Shown piece after piece: positions 46,800 to 60,976 of a stretch of DNA of 64,000 bases (positions within the stretch are counted from its first letter, which is position 1; the number at the start of each line of letters is the position of its first letter). The stretch is from M0108 sp963841065. Its GTDB lineage: Bacteria > Pseudomonadota > Gammaproteobacteria > Chromatiales > Chromatiaceae. A program made the translations under genes and the position numbers. The notes below the pieces were generated by a model. It saw only the letters and a list, made by a program, of their open reading frames with translations, was not told the origin of the DNA and made no database searches. The stretch is taken from positions 62,001 through 126,000 of the forward strand of contig CAWJBI010000004.1 of the NCBI GenBank assembly GCA_963841065.1, read 5' to 3'.

Positions 46800-48427
46800 T
46801 CGCCCTTCCCCTGCCGCTTCTGGCTATCAAACAGGGACTTGAACAGGCCCTGGTGTTCGTCGCTATCGAAACCGGCAAAAATATGGGCAAATTCCTCACG
46901 CGCCCGGTGCTGATGTTCCAGTAAGTCCCCAACCAGGATGCCCATGGTGAGCAAGGTATCGGTACTGGCCCGATCCTCGTCGCGCATGCGCTGGGCGATC
47001 TGGCGCAAGTGGTCGGCCTGGACCGCCAGGTCCTGGAAATTGCCAAGATTATCCAGCAGCACCTTGAGGAGTTTCACCAGTTGACGCACCTCATGTTTCG
47101 GATAGAGGCTATCGAAGAACTCGATCAGGTAGCGCAGCTTTTTGCAGCTTTTGCGTAGCTCATGCATGTCCTCCGCGGGCGAGGCGGGTGTCATGGCCCG
47201 ACCCTCCTTGCGTACCCGCCGGTACAGGGTCCAGATGCGGTCATCCGCTACCGCCAAAACCGGACGCATGGCGTTCGGCACCACGGAGCTTTCGGGGACC
47301 GAGGCCTCCAGGAAGGCCCGCCAATCGCGCAGCAGATCCCGGAAACGCTTGGAATCCAGGTGCTCCACCAGGTTCTTCTGTTCCTCGCCATAATGGGCGT
47401 GAATGAAGTCGCGCAGGGGTTCCAGATGGGGCCTCAGTGGCTCCGGCAGGCACGCCTGATAGGCGTTGAAGTCGAGCAGATAGACGTCCAGATCGCGCAC
47501 GGGCCCGGTGAACTCGCCGATCCAGCCGAAGGCATCCTTGTATTGCTCCACCACATCCGGGGCAAAAACATCTTTGATCTGGGTTAGGGCTGAACGGGTG
47601 CGGCGCACGGCCACGCGCAAATCATGGAGAAATTCCGAGTCCAGGTTTTCGCGCGTGCCAGGGACATTGACCTCGATGGTATTGAGCAGGTGGAGCAGGA
47701 TTTCCTTGGTCGTGGCGTCCGCGCGACGGTCGGGATCAAGGCGGAAATTGAGTTGGGAACTGTAGTCACCTGGCTTGCGTCCCGCGGAGGCCAGGGCCTC
47801 CAACAGAAGATCAGTGCGGACCAGGGACAGGCCAAGCTCTTCGTTGAGCATCCGCGCCGTGTCGCGAAAATCGGCCTCATAGCCCTTGACGGCGTGAAGC
47901 CGTAGGCGCGTAGAGATGGGACCCTGACGTTCCCGCGCCTTATCGTCGTAACGATTCTGCTCCAGTTCCAGACGAGCGATGGTCTTGTCATCCTCGTTAA
48001 GGAGGCGCCAGGTCAGTATGCGGGAATGAACATCCAATAGGGGAAGCAGGCGGCGAATGCCCAGGAGTCGCGCCAGGCGCTCGGTATCGGGGCCAGGCGG
48101 CAAATCGGCGGCGAAACCCAAGTCCCGCTCAAGTTCGCACGCGAAGATAGGGACCTCGTCATTCAGATCGCGCCACATCATGACGCGATGATGACCGTCG
48201 ATCCGCTCCTCCAGAACCCCACCCGCCAGGTAGAGGCTCCAGTCGAAGGTGTCATGAAAGCGCCGCAGCAGGTGTCGGGGTTCATCCTCGCCAATCCGGC
48301 ATCTCGCCTCGAGGGCGTCCTTGATCCCCTGAAGATCGGTCCCGTCCGGGACCAGATAGGCCTGATTGAATTCATTCATCGATGGATATGTCGTCCTCGT
48401 TTGTTGTTGTAGCGAATCGAATACCAT
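46796..48427 (-). CDS. CHAD-domain protein (polyphosphate-binding type)
   Basis: A 543-residue protein. The C-terminal half is a CHAD domain: two helical repeats with conserved basic/His residues, FLHDLRVAVRRTRSAL and MHELRKSCKKLRYLIEFFD. CHAD domains bind inorganic polyphosphate and locate to polyphosphate granules. The N-terminal half is acidic and structured, perhaps derived from a CYTH-type tunnel fold (ARLELEQ, RLRLHAVKGYEADF) but degenerate. The start is uncertain; an ATG at 48377-48379 (MNEFNQAYLVPDG) is an alternative. It is followed at once by the ParA gene. Confidence 0.82.
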   Translation of the reverse strand: MVFDSLQQQTRTTYPSMNEFNQAYLVPDGTDLQGIKDALEARCRIGEDEPRHLLRRFHDTFDWSLYLAGGVLEERIDGHHRVMMWRDLNDEVPIFACELERDLGFAADLPPGPDTERLARLLGIRRLLPLLDVHSRILTWRLLNEDDKTIARLELEQNRYDDKARERQGPISTRLRLHAVKGYEADFRDTARMLNEELGLSLVRTDLLLEALASAGRKPGDYSSQLNFRLDPDRRADATTKEILLHLLNTIEVNVPGTRENLDSEFLHDLRVAVRRTRSALTQIKDVFAPDVVEQYKDAFGWIGEFTGPVRDLDVYLLDFNAYQACLPEPLRPHLEPLRDFIHAHYGEEQKNLVEHLDSKRFRDLLRDWRAFLEASVPESSVVPNAMRPVLAVADDRIWTLYRRVRKEGRAMTPASPAEDMHELRKSCKKLRYLIEFFDSLYPKHEVRQLVKLLKVLLDNLGNFQDLAVQADHLRQIAQRMRDEDRASTDTLLTMGILVGDLLEHQHRAREEFAHIFAGFDSDEHQGLFKSLFDSQKRQGKGE

Positions 48428-48576
48428 GAAGCATAACTTTCATTATTCGGATAGTACGCGACTTCTCCCGCCACGACCAGAGGACAACCAGGCAGCCCGG
48501 GAGCTAATCGACTGGACCCCCGGAGGAACTTAGGCGCAGACTTGGTGATATCCCAGCCCTGTTCCCAACGCCTCTC

Positions 48577-49451
48577 ATGCCCCACCCCCGCAAAAGATTC
48601 GGCCAAAACTTTCTCCAGGATCAAAGCGTCATCGACCGCATCATCGCTGCCGTCTCACCCAGCCCCGGCGAAAGCCTGGTGGAGATAGGCCCAGGGCGCG
48701 GCGCCATCACCCGAGCCTTGTTGCGCGCAGTCGGGCAATTGGATGCGGTGGAACTGGATCGAGACCTCATCGAACCCCTGGCCCGTACCTGTGCCTCCCT
48801 GGGGCAACTGACCATCCATCAGGCTGACGCCCTGACCTTTGATCTGAGCCAATTGGTAGCGCCTGGGGAGAAGCTGCGCCTGACCGGCAATTTACCCTAC
48901 AACATTTCCACTCCGCTCCTGTTCCGCTTCCTGGAACAAAAGGTTCTGTATCCTGGACATGCATCTTATGTTGCAAAAAGAGGTGGTGGACCGCATTGTC
49001 GCCCCTGCCGGGCTCCCGTACCTACGGCCGGCTCTCGGTCATGATCCAGACCTGGTGTCGGGCCGAGGCCCTGTTTGAAATCCCGCCCCAGGCCTTCTTC
49101 CCGGCGCCCAAGGTTGATTCAGCCTTTCTGCGCCTGACGCCACTCGATCCCCCGCCCTTCCCACTCCAGGATCCAGGTCATCATCAACGCCTGGTCACCC
49201 AGGCCTTTGCCCAGCGCCGCAAGACCTTGCGCAACACGCTCAAAGGCATGGCGACGACAGAGGATTTCGCGGCCCTTGGCATCGATCCCGGTCAGCGGGC
49301 CGAGGAACTGTCGGTCTCCACCTTTGCAGGCCTGGCCAATCTGACTTGCAAAGCCACGCCTTCGCCCGAAAATTGTGGGCTTATAAACTTAGGCACTTCA
49401 CCCCTTACCCCGGACTTGAAACAACTTCCATCAGGCGAAAAAGATGAGTGA
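48577..49451 (+). CDS. rsmA: 16S rRNA dimethyladenosine methyltransferase (two frame breaks)
   Basis: RsmA/KsgA dimethylates two adjacent adenines in helix 45 of 16S rRNA. The start MPHPRKRFGQNFLQD and the AdoMet motif VEIGPGRGAITRALL are typical, as is NLPYNISTPLL (catalytic NLPY). Frame breaks lie near 48945 and 49008. The downstream part (AEALFEIPPQAFFPAPKVDS, AQRRKTLRNTLKG) is in the third frame and ends at 49451. The last 30 or so residues look atypical for the family and overlap the lon start by 8 bases, so the true end may be earlier. Confidence 0.88.
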
Positions 49452-51874
49452 CCATACGGATAAAGAGGATTATATAACGGCAGGCGAAGACGCGGAGAGC
49501 GAGGCATCGCAGCAGGATTCCGAGGCATCGGCGGTGGAGCCGACCATGCCGGCGCGCGTCAAGGATGTGCTGCCCGGCATCATTCATCTGTTGCCCGTGG
49601 CGGCCCGCCCCTTTTTCCCGGGCCAGGCCGTGCCCCTGCTCATGTCGGGCAAGCATTGGGCCAAGACCATTCGTGCCGTAGTCGATTCGGATAACAAGAT
49701 CCTGGGCGTGGTCCTGGTGACCAACGATACAGCCGAGGAGGCCACCACCGAGCAGTTTCATGCCGTCGGCACGGCCTGCCGGGTCCATCGTGTTCATGAA
49801 CAGGATGGGTACCTCCAGGTGTTGGTGGAGTGCCTGCATCGCTTTCGCATCGAAAACTGGGTCTCCCGGCGAGCACCCTTTTCCGCGCGCGTCGAATACT
49901 TCCCGGAGCCCAGCACGCGCGGTCAGGATGAGATCAAGGCCTATGCCATGGCCGTTATCAATACCATCAAGGAACTGCTCCCCCTCAACCCCCTTTATGT
50001 CGAGGAGTTGCGAGTCTTCCTGGATCGCTTCGGACCGGATGATCCTTCCCATTTATCCGACTTTGCCGCCAGCCTGACAACCTCCACTAAGGAACAACTT
50101 CAGGAGGTTCTGGAAGCCGTCGATCTGCTCAAACGCATGGAAAAGGTGCTGATCCTGCTCAATAACGAACTGGACCTGGCCCGAGCCCAGCAAAAAATCC
50201 GTGAATCGGTGGAAGAGCGGATGCAGAAGCAGCAACGCGACTTCTTCCTCAGGGAACAACTCAAGGTTATTCAGAAGGAACTGGGGCTGGCCAAGGACGA
50301 CCGCACGGCAGAACTGGACAAATTCAAGGAGCGCCTCAAGTCCCTGACCCTCACCGATGAGGCCCAGAAGCGGGTCGATGAGGAACTGGAGAAGATGGCT
50401 ATGCTCGAGACGGGATCACCGGAATATTCCGTCACCCGGAATTATCTGGATTGGATCACGACACTGCCCTGGGGCGGCTACTCCCAGGATAAATTAGACC
50501 TGAAACGCGCACGGCGCATCCTGGATCGGGATCACTACGGTCTGGAGGACGTCAAGACCCGCATCCTGGAATTCCTGGCGGTTGGCATTCACAAGGGCCA
50601 GATCGCTGGCTCTATCATTATGCTGGTGGGCCCACCCGGGGTGGGCAAAACCTCCGTGGGACGCTCCATCGCCGATGCCCTGGGCCGCCGCTTCTACCGC
50701 TTCTCCGTCGGCGGTATTCGCGACGAGGCCGAGATCAAGGGCCACCGCCGTACCTATATTGGCGCCATGCCGGGCAAATTCCTGCAGGCGATCAAGGATG
50801 CGGGCACCGCTAACCCCGTTATCATGCTCGACGAGATTGACAAGATTGGCGCCTCTTATCACGGTGATCCCGCCTCGGCCCTGCTTGAGGTTCTGGATCC
50901 AGAGCAAAACTCGGACTTTCTTGATCACTACCTGGATCTGCGCTTTGACCTCTCCAAGGTGTTATTCGTATGCACCGCCAATCAGCTGGACAGCATTCCC
51001 GGGCCCCTGGCGGATCGCATGGAGATCATTCCCCTGTCGGGCTACATCGTTGAGGAAAAGCTGGCCATCGCCAAGAAATTCCTCCTGCCCCGTCAGATCG
51101 ATAAGGCTGGACTACCCGCGCGGTCGGTACGCCTCGATGCCGCCACCCTGCGCGCGGTGATCGTGGGCTACGCGCGGGACGCGGGGGTGCGCCGCCTCGA
51201 CAAGCAGATCGGCAAAATCGTGCGGAAGTGCGCGGTGCAGGTTGCTTGAAGGCGTGGAACAACCCATCCAGATAGGTCAGGATCGGCTCAAGGAATATCT
51301 GGGCAGCCCCATGTTCCGCGACGAGCGCAAGCTAATGGGACCCGGGGTGGTCACGGGGCTGGCGTGGACCGCCATGGGCGGCGCCACCCTCTCCATCGAA
51401 GCCGTCAGGACACATGGCTTTACGCGAGGCTTCAAGCTCACGGGCCAACTGGGCGATGTCATGAAGGAGTCCGCCGAGATCGCCTATGGGTACCTCGTCA
51501 GCCATTCAGAACAATTTGGCGTGGATCAGTCTTATTTCGAGAAGGCCTTTATTCACATTCACGTCCCCGCTGGCGCCACGCCCAAGGACGGCCCCTCGGC
51601 GGGTATCACCCTAGTCAGCGCATTGCTGTCTTTGGCACGAAACAAACCCATCCGTCGCCTGGCCATGACGGGCGAGATAACCTTGACGGGGGCAGTCTTC
51701 CCGGTTGGCGGCATCCGTGAAAAGCTTATCGCCGCGCGCAGGGCCGGAATCAAGGAAATTATCCTGCCGGCTGACAACCAGGGGGAGTTCGAAGAAGTGC
51801 CGGAATATGTCCGTCACGGCCTGCAGATCCACTTTGCCACTCGCTTTGCGGACATCGTCCCCTGGTTATTTTAG
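49444..51874 (+). CDS. lon: ATP-dependent protease Lon (one frame break)
   Basis: Lon degrades misfolded and regulatory proteins in the cytoplasm. The product has about 810 residues: an N-terminal LON substrate domain after an acidic leader, an AAA+ domain with Walker A GPPGVGKTS and Walker B VIMLDEIDKIG, and a Ser-Lys protease domain with PKDGPSAG (catalytic Ser) and GGIREKLIAARRAG (catalytic Lys). A break near 51240 splits the ATPase and protease parts; the second part resumes as EGVEQPIQIG. No nonsense codon appears after correction. Confidence 0.92.
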
Positions 51875-52078
51875 CGTGGCCCGTCCAGACCGGCCCAGCC
51901 ACGCCTCTGGGGCCTCAGGCTGGGCTTGATCCTCTTGGCACAGCGGACTCCCCGATTTCGCCAACCCTTGACTGGCACCGGGGTCATACCGCAACCGCGC
52001 CCAGGGCTGTTTCCTGGTAGGGTCCTGGGCGTCGCGCTGGGGAACCCCCTGGGTCAACAGTTATCCGGGACCCAACGA

Positions 52079-52115
52079 AAAACCCCGCCCTCGGGCGGAA
52101 GGCGGGGTTTGAGAA
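52079..52115 (-). terminator. rrn operon terminator
   Basis: On the minus strand the arms CCCCGCC and GGCGGGG (with an inner hairpin) are followed by five T. It lies just after the 5S gene and would also stop lon transcripts from the other side, though less well. Confidence 0.8.
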
Positions 52116-52120
52116 AAGGT

Positions 52121-52236
52121 CCTGGCGGTGACCTACTTTCACATGGGGAGGCCCCACACTATCATCGGCGATACACCGTTTCACTTCTGAGTTCGGGATG
52201 GGATCAGGTGGTGCCAGTGCTCCATGGCCGCCAGGG
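52121..52236 (-). rRNA. rrf: 5S rRNA
   Basis: On the minus strand the sequence CCTGGCGGCCATGG at the 5' end, the universally conserved CCCATCCCGAACTCAG segment and the closing GTAGGTCACCGCCAGG identify 5S rRNA of about 116 nt. Last gene of the rrn operon. Confidence 0.95.
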
Positions 52237-52335
52237 AAAAGGGTGGGAGGTGGCGGTGGGCCACCCCCCGGGGAATAGAGAGATCGTTGGCGTGAGGGAC
52301 ACGTCCCCACCCCGCGCAAAGCGCTTGGGTGTTAG

Positions 52336-55224
<2,889 letters not shown>

Positions 55225-55316
55225 CTCTAACCCCAAACGTTCTGGGACTCAAGGGCAACATGGTTACGTGTCCTGTCAGCATGACTGCTAACAGGTGCCT
55301 TACGATCTCTCTAAAT

Positions 55317-55327
55317 TGTTAATGAGC
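55317..55327 (-). promoter_or_regulatory. boxA in the 16S-23S spacer
   Basis: On the minus strand GCTCATTAACA matches the boxA consensus (E. coli TGCTCTTTAACA). This is the NusB-S10 binding site for rRNA antitermination. The same element occurs in the leader at 57306-57316. Confidence 0.7.
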
Positions 55328-55342
55328 GGGTTTGCCGAAGCA

Positions 55343-55376
55343 AAGCCCCGAGGCCGGCACGCCGGACTCGGGGCTT
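55343..55376 (-). other. Strong stem-loop in the spacer between tRNA-Ala and 23S
   Basis: Arms AAGCCCCGAG and CTCGGGGCTT (10 bp), with an inner GC-rich GCCGGC/GCCGG hairpin. No T-run follows on either strand, so it is not a terminator. It may guide RNA processing. Confidence 0.6.
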
Positions 55377-55402
55377 GACTTCTGGGCCAGGGCGTCCGGG
55401 GG

Positions 55403-55478
55403 TGGTGGAGCCAGGGAGGTTCGAACTCCCGACTTCCTGCTTGCAAAGCAGGCGCTCTCCCAGCTGAGCTATGGCCCC
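55403..55478 (-). tRNA. tRNA-Ala (anticodon TGC)
   Basis: On the minus strand GGGGCCATAGCTCAGCTGGG begins the gene; the anticodon loop is CTTTGCAAG and the T loop GTTCGAAC. CCA is encoded at the 3' end (55403-55405). It lies in the 16S-23S spacer as usual. Confidence 0.97.
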
Positions 55479-55483
55479 GTGGA

Positions 55484-55560
<77 letters not shown>

Positions 55561-55644
55561 GGTGCTGGACCTGGGGCCCGCGGACGCGGTGTTCGGATGA
55601 CTTGTGTGGGGGCTTCGCCGACACTCTGGTCTCGGCGTGTGCTT

Positions 55645-57179
<1,535 letters not shown>

Positions 57180-57305
57180 CATGACTTGCTCTCGAAACGA
57201 GAGCCTATCCTTTGCGCGACAGTTGATCTTTTTTCAAAGATGCTCCGTCGTTTAGGCCGATCGCTCGGCGCCAACGAAGCACCCACACAAGTTATCCGAA
57301 CAGTT

Positions 57306-57316
57306 TGTTAATGAGC
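57306..57316 (-). promoter_or_regulatory. boxA in the rrn leader
   Basis: GCTCATTAACA on the minus strand, about 35 bases downstream of the inferred P2 start and about 130 bases ahead of 16S. Same sequence as the spacer boxA. Confidence 0.7.
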
Positions 57317-57358
57317 TGGTTACCTTGCGGTAACGCTTCCCTTCAGGGAAGACCGCCT

Positions 57359-57387
57359 ATTCTACAGGTTGGCGAGGGGGCTGTCAA
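57359..57387 (-). promoter_or_regulatory. rrn promoter P2
   Basis: On the minus strand TTGACA (57387-57382) and TAGAAT (57364-57359) are 17 bases apart. The start would be near 57352. Confidence 0.75.
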
Positions 57388-57509
57388 GCCCCTTGGGGCT
57401 GTCGGCGTGCCGCGCGTCCGGCGCGGTCCCTCCTCCCTGACGCCCGTTGCTACTCCTGGCGCTCCCACTCGTAACTCCGGGACCTCCCTGGCCCGGCGGG
57501 AAGCGGCGC

Positions 57510-57537
57510 ATTCTAGCGGGTTAACTGCGACTGTCAA
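57510..57537 (-). promoter_or_regulatory. rrn promoter P1
   Basis: On the minus strand TTGACA (57537-57532) and TAGAAT (57515-57510) are 16 bases apart, about 150 bases upstream of P2. Tandem promoters are normal for rrn operons. The 490-base gap between 16S and sbcB (57181-57670) holds these two promoters and the leader, and no gene that I see. Confidence 0.7.
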
Positions 57538-57670
57538 GCAGTACCGGGGGTATCACCCCGGGGGCCCGTCAGGCAACGCGGCTTTATCCCGCTTGCAGAC
57601 GGCGGCTAGGGCACCACCTCCCGATGAGGCACCAGGCCCGCAACAGGGCGCGGATTCACCCCCATGGCAC

Positions 57671-59158
57671 TTACCCGGATTCGCCTACCGGTCCGGCGCC
57701 GGCCGGGGACTGACCTCCGCCTAACGGGGACTGACCGAGGAGATGGTCCGACCAACTCTCTAACGCGCTTATCAAGGCCAACCGATCGGAATCATTGGCA
57801 AACTCCGCTCGGAGAGCAGCCAGGCGCTCCCGGTAACTTTCCAACAGGATGCTGGCACCCGCTTCCGGGTTGGTTAACCGCTGGAAGCGCCAGGTGTCCC
57901 ATTCCTCCCGCTCCTCCTGGCTGAGAGTCTCCGGCCAGTTGCGGGCGCGATAGCGAAAGACCATGGTCTCCAGGCGGGGATCCCTGAAGTTGAATCTCGC
58001 ATGAGCCAAGGCCTGGGGGGATAGTTGGCGCAACTGGTCCATCTGGCGCCGATCCGCATCCGGAAAAAAGCCGCCAGCATAGATCATGAGATCAGGGTCG
58101 GTTTCAACCGGCCACTCTCCACTCAGATGCACCTGTCGCACCTTTGAGGCGAAGTCCGAGACAGGGCCCAGCAGCTTGGCGTGACGCTCGACCTGGGACA
58201 GGTCAATACCCCATCGTTCCGCCGCCAGCGCGGTTAGAGTCGCCAGGGGCGCCACCATCGGGGCGTGATTGACATGGATGGTTTTGAGGGGGATACGTTC
58301 TATCCCTTCCGGCAGATCCTTAATGGGCGTGAAGAGGCGTTCGCGCATGGCCTCGACGGTCAGGCACATCAGGGGCTCGGGTGCATATCGCAGGTCGTAG
58401 CAAATCACGCCGTTGCGGAAACGGGGATGAGGTGAGATCGGCAACACCGGGGCAATACAGCCAAGCCGGGCAGGGTAGCGGCTGGAGACATGCAGAAAGG
58501 GCTCGCCCTTGGCCACCAACTCCTCCACCCTGCCCCGCTCACGCAGACTCAAGGCATAGGCAAAGAGGCGCGGCTGATGGGCCTTGAGCAGGGCCGCTAG
58601 CTGGAGGGTGGCGCGAACATCGGCCAGGGCGTCGTGTGCCTGAGCATGCTCAATGCCGTTGGCAAGGGTCAGATGTTCTAACCGGAAGGAGGTTACGCCT
58701 TCCCCGCTGGCTGGCCACTGGATACCCTCGGGACGCAGGGCATGGGCCAGGCGCAGGACATCGATGATGTCCCAGCGTGAGTTGCCGTTTTGCCACTCGC
58801 GGGCATAGGGATCGATAAAATTACGGTAGAAGAGGTTGCGGGTAATTTCATCATCGAAGCGAATGCTGTTGTAGCCCACCCCGCAGGTACCGGGCTTGGC
58901 CAGTTCACGTTCGATAGCGGCGGCGAAATCCGCCTCGGGCACCCCTTCACGCCAAGCGCGCTGGGGGCTGATGCCTGTCAACAGGCACGCATCGGGATGG
59001 GGCAGCAGATCGTCCGCGGGGCGGCAAAAGAGGATTAACGGCTCGCCAACCGGATTGAGGTCTTCGTCGGTACGCAGGCCAGCGAACTGACAGGGGCGGT
59101 CCCGGCGTTGATCCGCGCCCCAGGTCTCGTAGTCATGCCAGTAGAAGGTCTTGCTCAA
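57671..59158 (-). CDS. sbcB: Exodeoxyribonuclease I
   Basis: ExoI is a 3'-5' single-strand exonuclease of DNA repair and recombination. The 495-residue product has the DEDDh exonuclease motifs: HDYETWG at the N-terminus, GYNSIRFDDE and HDALADVRAT. The exonuclease I C-terminal region (RFNFRDPRLETMVFRYRARN) also matches. The start is TTG (59156-59158, SKTFYWHDYETWG), with GGAG 7 bases upstream; an upstream extension is rejected. Slightly longer than E. coli ExoI (475 aa). Confidence 0.93.
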   Translation of the reverse strand: MSKTFYWHDYETWGADQRRDRPCQFAGLRTDEDLNPVGEPLILFCRPADDLLPHPDACLLTGISPQRAWREGVPEADFAAAIERELAKPGTCGVGYNSIRFDDEITRNLFYRNFIDPYAREWQNGNSRWDIIDVLRLAHALRPEGIQWPASGEGVTSFRLEHLTLANGIEHAQAHDALADVRATLQLAALLKAHQPRLFAYALSLRERGRVEELVAKGEPFLHVSSRYPARLGCIAPVLPISPHPRFRNGVICYDLRYAPEPLMCLTVEAMRERLFTPIKDLPEGIERIPLKTIHVNHAPMVAPLATLTALAAERWGIDLSQVERHAKLLGPVSDFASKVRQVHLSGEWPVETDPDLMIYAGGFFPDADRRQMDQLRQLSPQALAHARFNFRDPRLETMVFRYRARNWPETLSQEEREEWDTWRFQRLTNPEAGASILLESYRERLAALRAEFANDSDRLALISALESWSDHLLGQSPLGGGQSPAGAGPVGESG

Positions 59159-59264
59159 GCCCCAGCTCCGCTCTGACCCCTGACCACCTGATCCTGGCCA
59201 GGTTGCCAATCGTCACCGCCAGGGAATCCATCCCTTAAAAAGCCAAAAGCCGGGGAAAACGCGA

Positions 59265-59294
59265 GCATCCTCCCCGCACTCGTGGGGAGGATGC
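59265..59294 (-). terminator. Terminator after rplS
   Basis: On the minus strand an 11-bp perfect stem GCATCCTCCCC/GGGGAGGATGC (59265-59275 with 59284-59294), followed within 6 bases by TTTT. It closes the rpsP-rimM-trmD-rplS operon. Confidence 0.8.
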
Positions 59295-59302
59295 CTGCGA
59301 GA

Positions 59303-59644
59303 TTAAATCTTCTCTTTGATACGGGCAGCCTTGCCCGTACGTCCACGCAGATAGTAGAGCTTGGCGCGGCGTACATCGCCACGGCGCTTAACCTGGATGG
59401 AATCGACCACGGGGCTGTAGGTCTGGAATACACGCTCCACGCCTTCGCCATGAGAGATTTTTCGGACGGTGAAAGCCGAGTTCAAACCGCGATTACGCTT
59501 GGCGATGACGACGCCCTCGAAGGCCTGAAGTCGCTCGCGGGCACCCTCCTTAACCTTGACTTGCACCACCACGGTGTCTCCGGGGGCGAAATCGGGGACC
59601 ACGCGGCCCATTTGCTCTTTTTCGAGTTCCTCGATGATATTCAT
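59303..59644 (-). CDS. rplS: 50S ribosomal protein L19
   Basis: A 113-residue protein; starts MNIIEELEKEQMGRVVPDF and carries GDTVVVQVKVKEGARERLQ and the C-terminal RAKLYYLRGRTGKAARIKE. Last gene of the operon, 18 bases after trmD. Confidence 0.98.
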   Translation of the reverse strand: MNIIEELEKEQMGRVVPDFAPGDTVVVQVKVKEGARERLQAFEGVVIAKRNRGLNSAFTVRKISHGEGVERVFQTYSPVVDSIQVKRRGDVRRAKLYYLRGRTGKAARIKEKI

Positions 59645-59662
59645 GCTCTTTCGCTCCTGTTC

Positions 59663-60406
59663 TCACCCGGCGTCTTGATGCGCGAGGATAAACTGATCCA
59701 GCAACGCCTGTTCCACTTTACTCAGGGAACGACGCTGCAACAAATCGGGACGGCGTAGCCAGGTCCTGCCCAATGCCTGCCCGAGCCGCCAACGTTCGAT
59801 AGCCCCATGGTCTCCACTCAGCAGCACCGACGGGACCGGCCGGCCGTCGATCTCCGACGGTCTGGTGTAGTGAGGATGATCCAGCAAACCATCCACATGC
59901 GAATCCTCCCGAGCCGAGTCCGGGTGACCCAGTGCCCCCGGCAGCAGGCGGATGACAGCGTCCATGACCATCATGGCCGGTAACTCGCCGCCACTTAAAA
60001 CATAGTCACCGATGGACCACTCCTCGTCCACCCAGCCATCAATGAGGCGCTCATCAATCCCTTCGTAACGGCCGGCGATCAGTATCCAGCCGCTAGCCTG
60101 GGCAATGGCCGACATCTCGCCCTGATCCAGGAGCCGACCCTGGGGACTGAGATAGGCCACACGACTTTCCGGTGCCTCGGCCCGGGCGACTGCCAACGCC
60201 GCTCTCAAGGGCTCCACCTTCATCACCATACCAGGACCGCCCCCGTAGGGCCGATCATCCACGGTACGATGTGGATCCAAAGCGTAATCGCGCGGATTCC
60301 ACAGATGAAGCTCGGCAATGCCCTGTGCCAGTGCTCGCGCTACGACCCCCTCATCCTCCAGGGCCCGGAACATGGCCGGGAAGAGGGTAATGACATCGAA
60401 GCGCAC
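59663..60406 (-). CDS. trmD: tRNA (guanine37-N1) methyltransferase
   Basis: TrmD methylates G37 next to the anticodon and prevents frameshifting. The 247-residue product has the trefoil-knot AdoMet site (IAGRYEGIDERLID and WSIGDYVLSGGELPAM) and the GGGPGMVMKVEPL segment. Standard place between rimM and rplS. Confidence 0.98.
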   Translation of the reverse strand: MRFDVITLFPAMFRALEDEGVVARALAQGIAELHLWNPRDYALDPHRTVDDRPYGGGPGMVMKVEPLRAALAVARAEAPESRVAYLSPQGRLLDQGEMSAIAQASGWILIAGRYEGIDERLIDGWVDEEWSIGDYVLSGGELPAMMVMDAVIRLLPGALGHPDSAREDSHVDGLLDHPHYTRPSEIDGRPVPSVLLSGDHGAIERWRLGQALGRTWLRRPDLLQRRSLSKVEQALLDQFILAHQDAG

Positions 60407-60421
60407 GCCGCCAGACCGCGG

Positions 60422-60922
60422 CTAGAAATCCGGGTCCCAAGCGACCCGCATCAACTTCCTCTCCAGATCCACTTCCGTGACCACATCACCCCAAAGAAAG
60501 GGTATCAGGCGCTCGCGTTCCCCGCGCACCGCCAGGACATCGTTGCCGGCGGTCGCGAAGAGATGATGGACCTTGCCCAGAGGCACCCCTTCCAGGGTCT
60601 CCACGGCCAAACCTTCCAGATCGGCCCAGTAGAATTCGTCCTCGCCCGGCGGAGGCAATTGATCCCGGCTGACCGAAATGTTCTGTCCAACCAGGACCGC
60701 CGCTTGCTCCCGGTCTTCGCAACCGACAATCCGCGCAACCAGGCCCTTGCCATGCCGCCGCCCCTCGACCGCGGTTCGCACCTCGGCCTTATCACCCAAG
60801 AGCCAAGGGGTGTAGCCCAGAATGGCTTCCATGGGGTCCGTCTCGGAGAAGATCTTGACCAACCCATGCACCCCGTAAATTCCGGAGATGCGTCCAACCA
60901 CAAGGGTACGGTCATCCGCCAT
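60422..60922 (-). CDS. rimM: Ribosome maturation factor RimM
   Basis: A 166-residue factor for 30S head maturation. N-terminal RimM barrel (VVGRISGIYGVHGLVKIFSE), then a PRC-type barrel (EDEFYWADLEGLAVETLEG) and the C-terminal LIPFLWGDVVTEVDLE. 15 bases before trmD. Confidence 0.96.
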   Translation of the reverse strand: MADDRTLVVGRISGIYGVHGLVKIFSETDPMEAILGYTPWLLGDKAEVRTAVEGRRHGKGLVARIVGCEDREQAAVLVGQNISVSRDQLPPPGEDEFYWADLEGLAVETLEGVPLGKVHHLFATAGNDVLAVRGERERLIPFLWGDVVTEVDLERKLMRVAWDPDF

Positions 60923-60976
60923 GGCGTGATGATTCCTGGGGCAAACAGGCCCGAGGCCTGCTCGCCGTCAGCGGAA

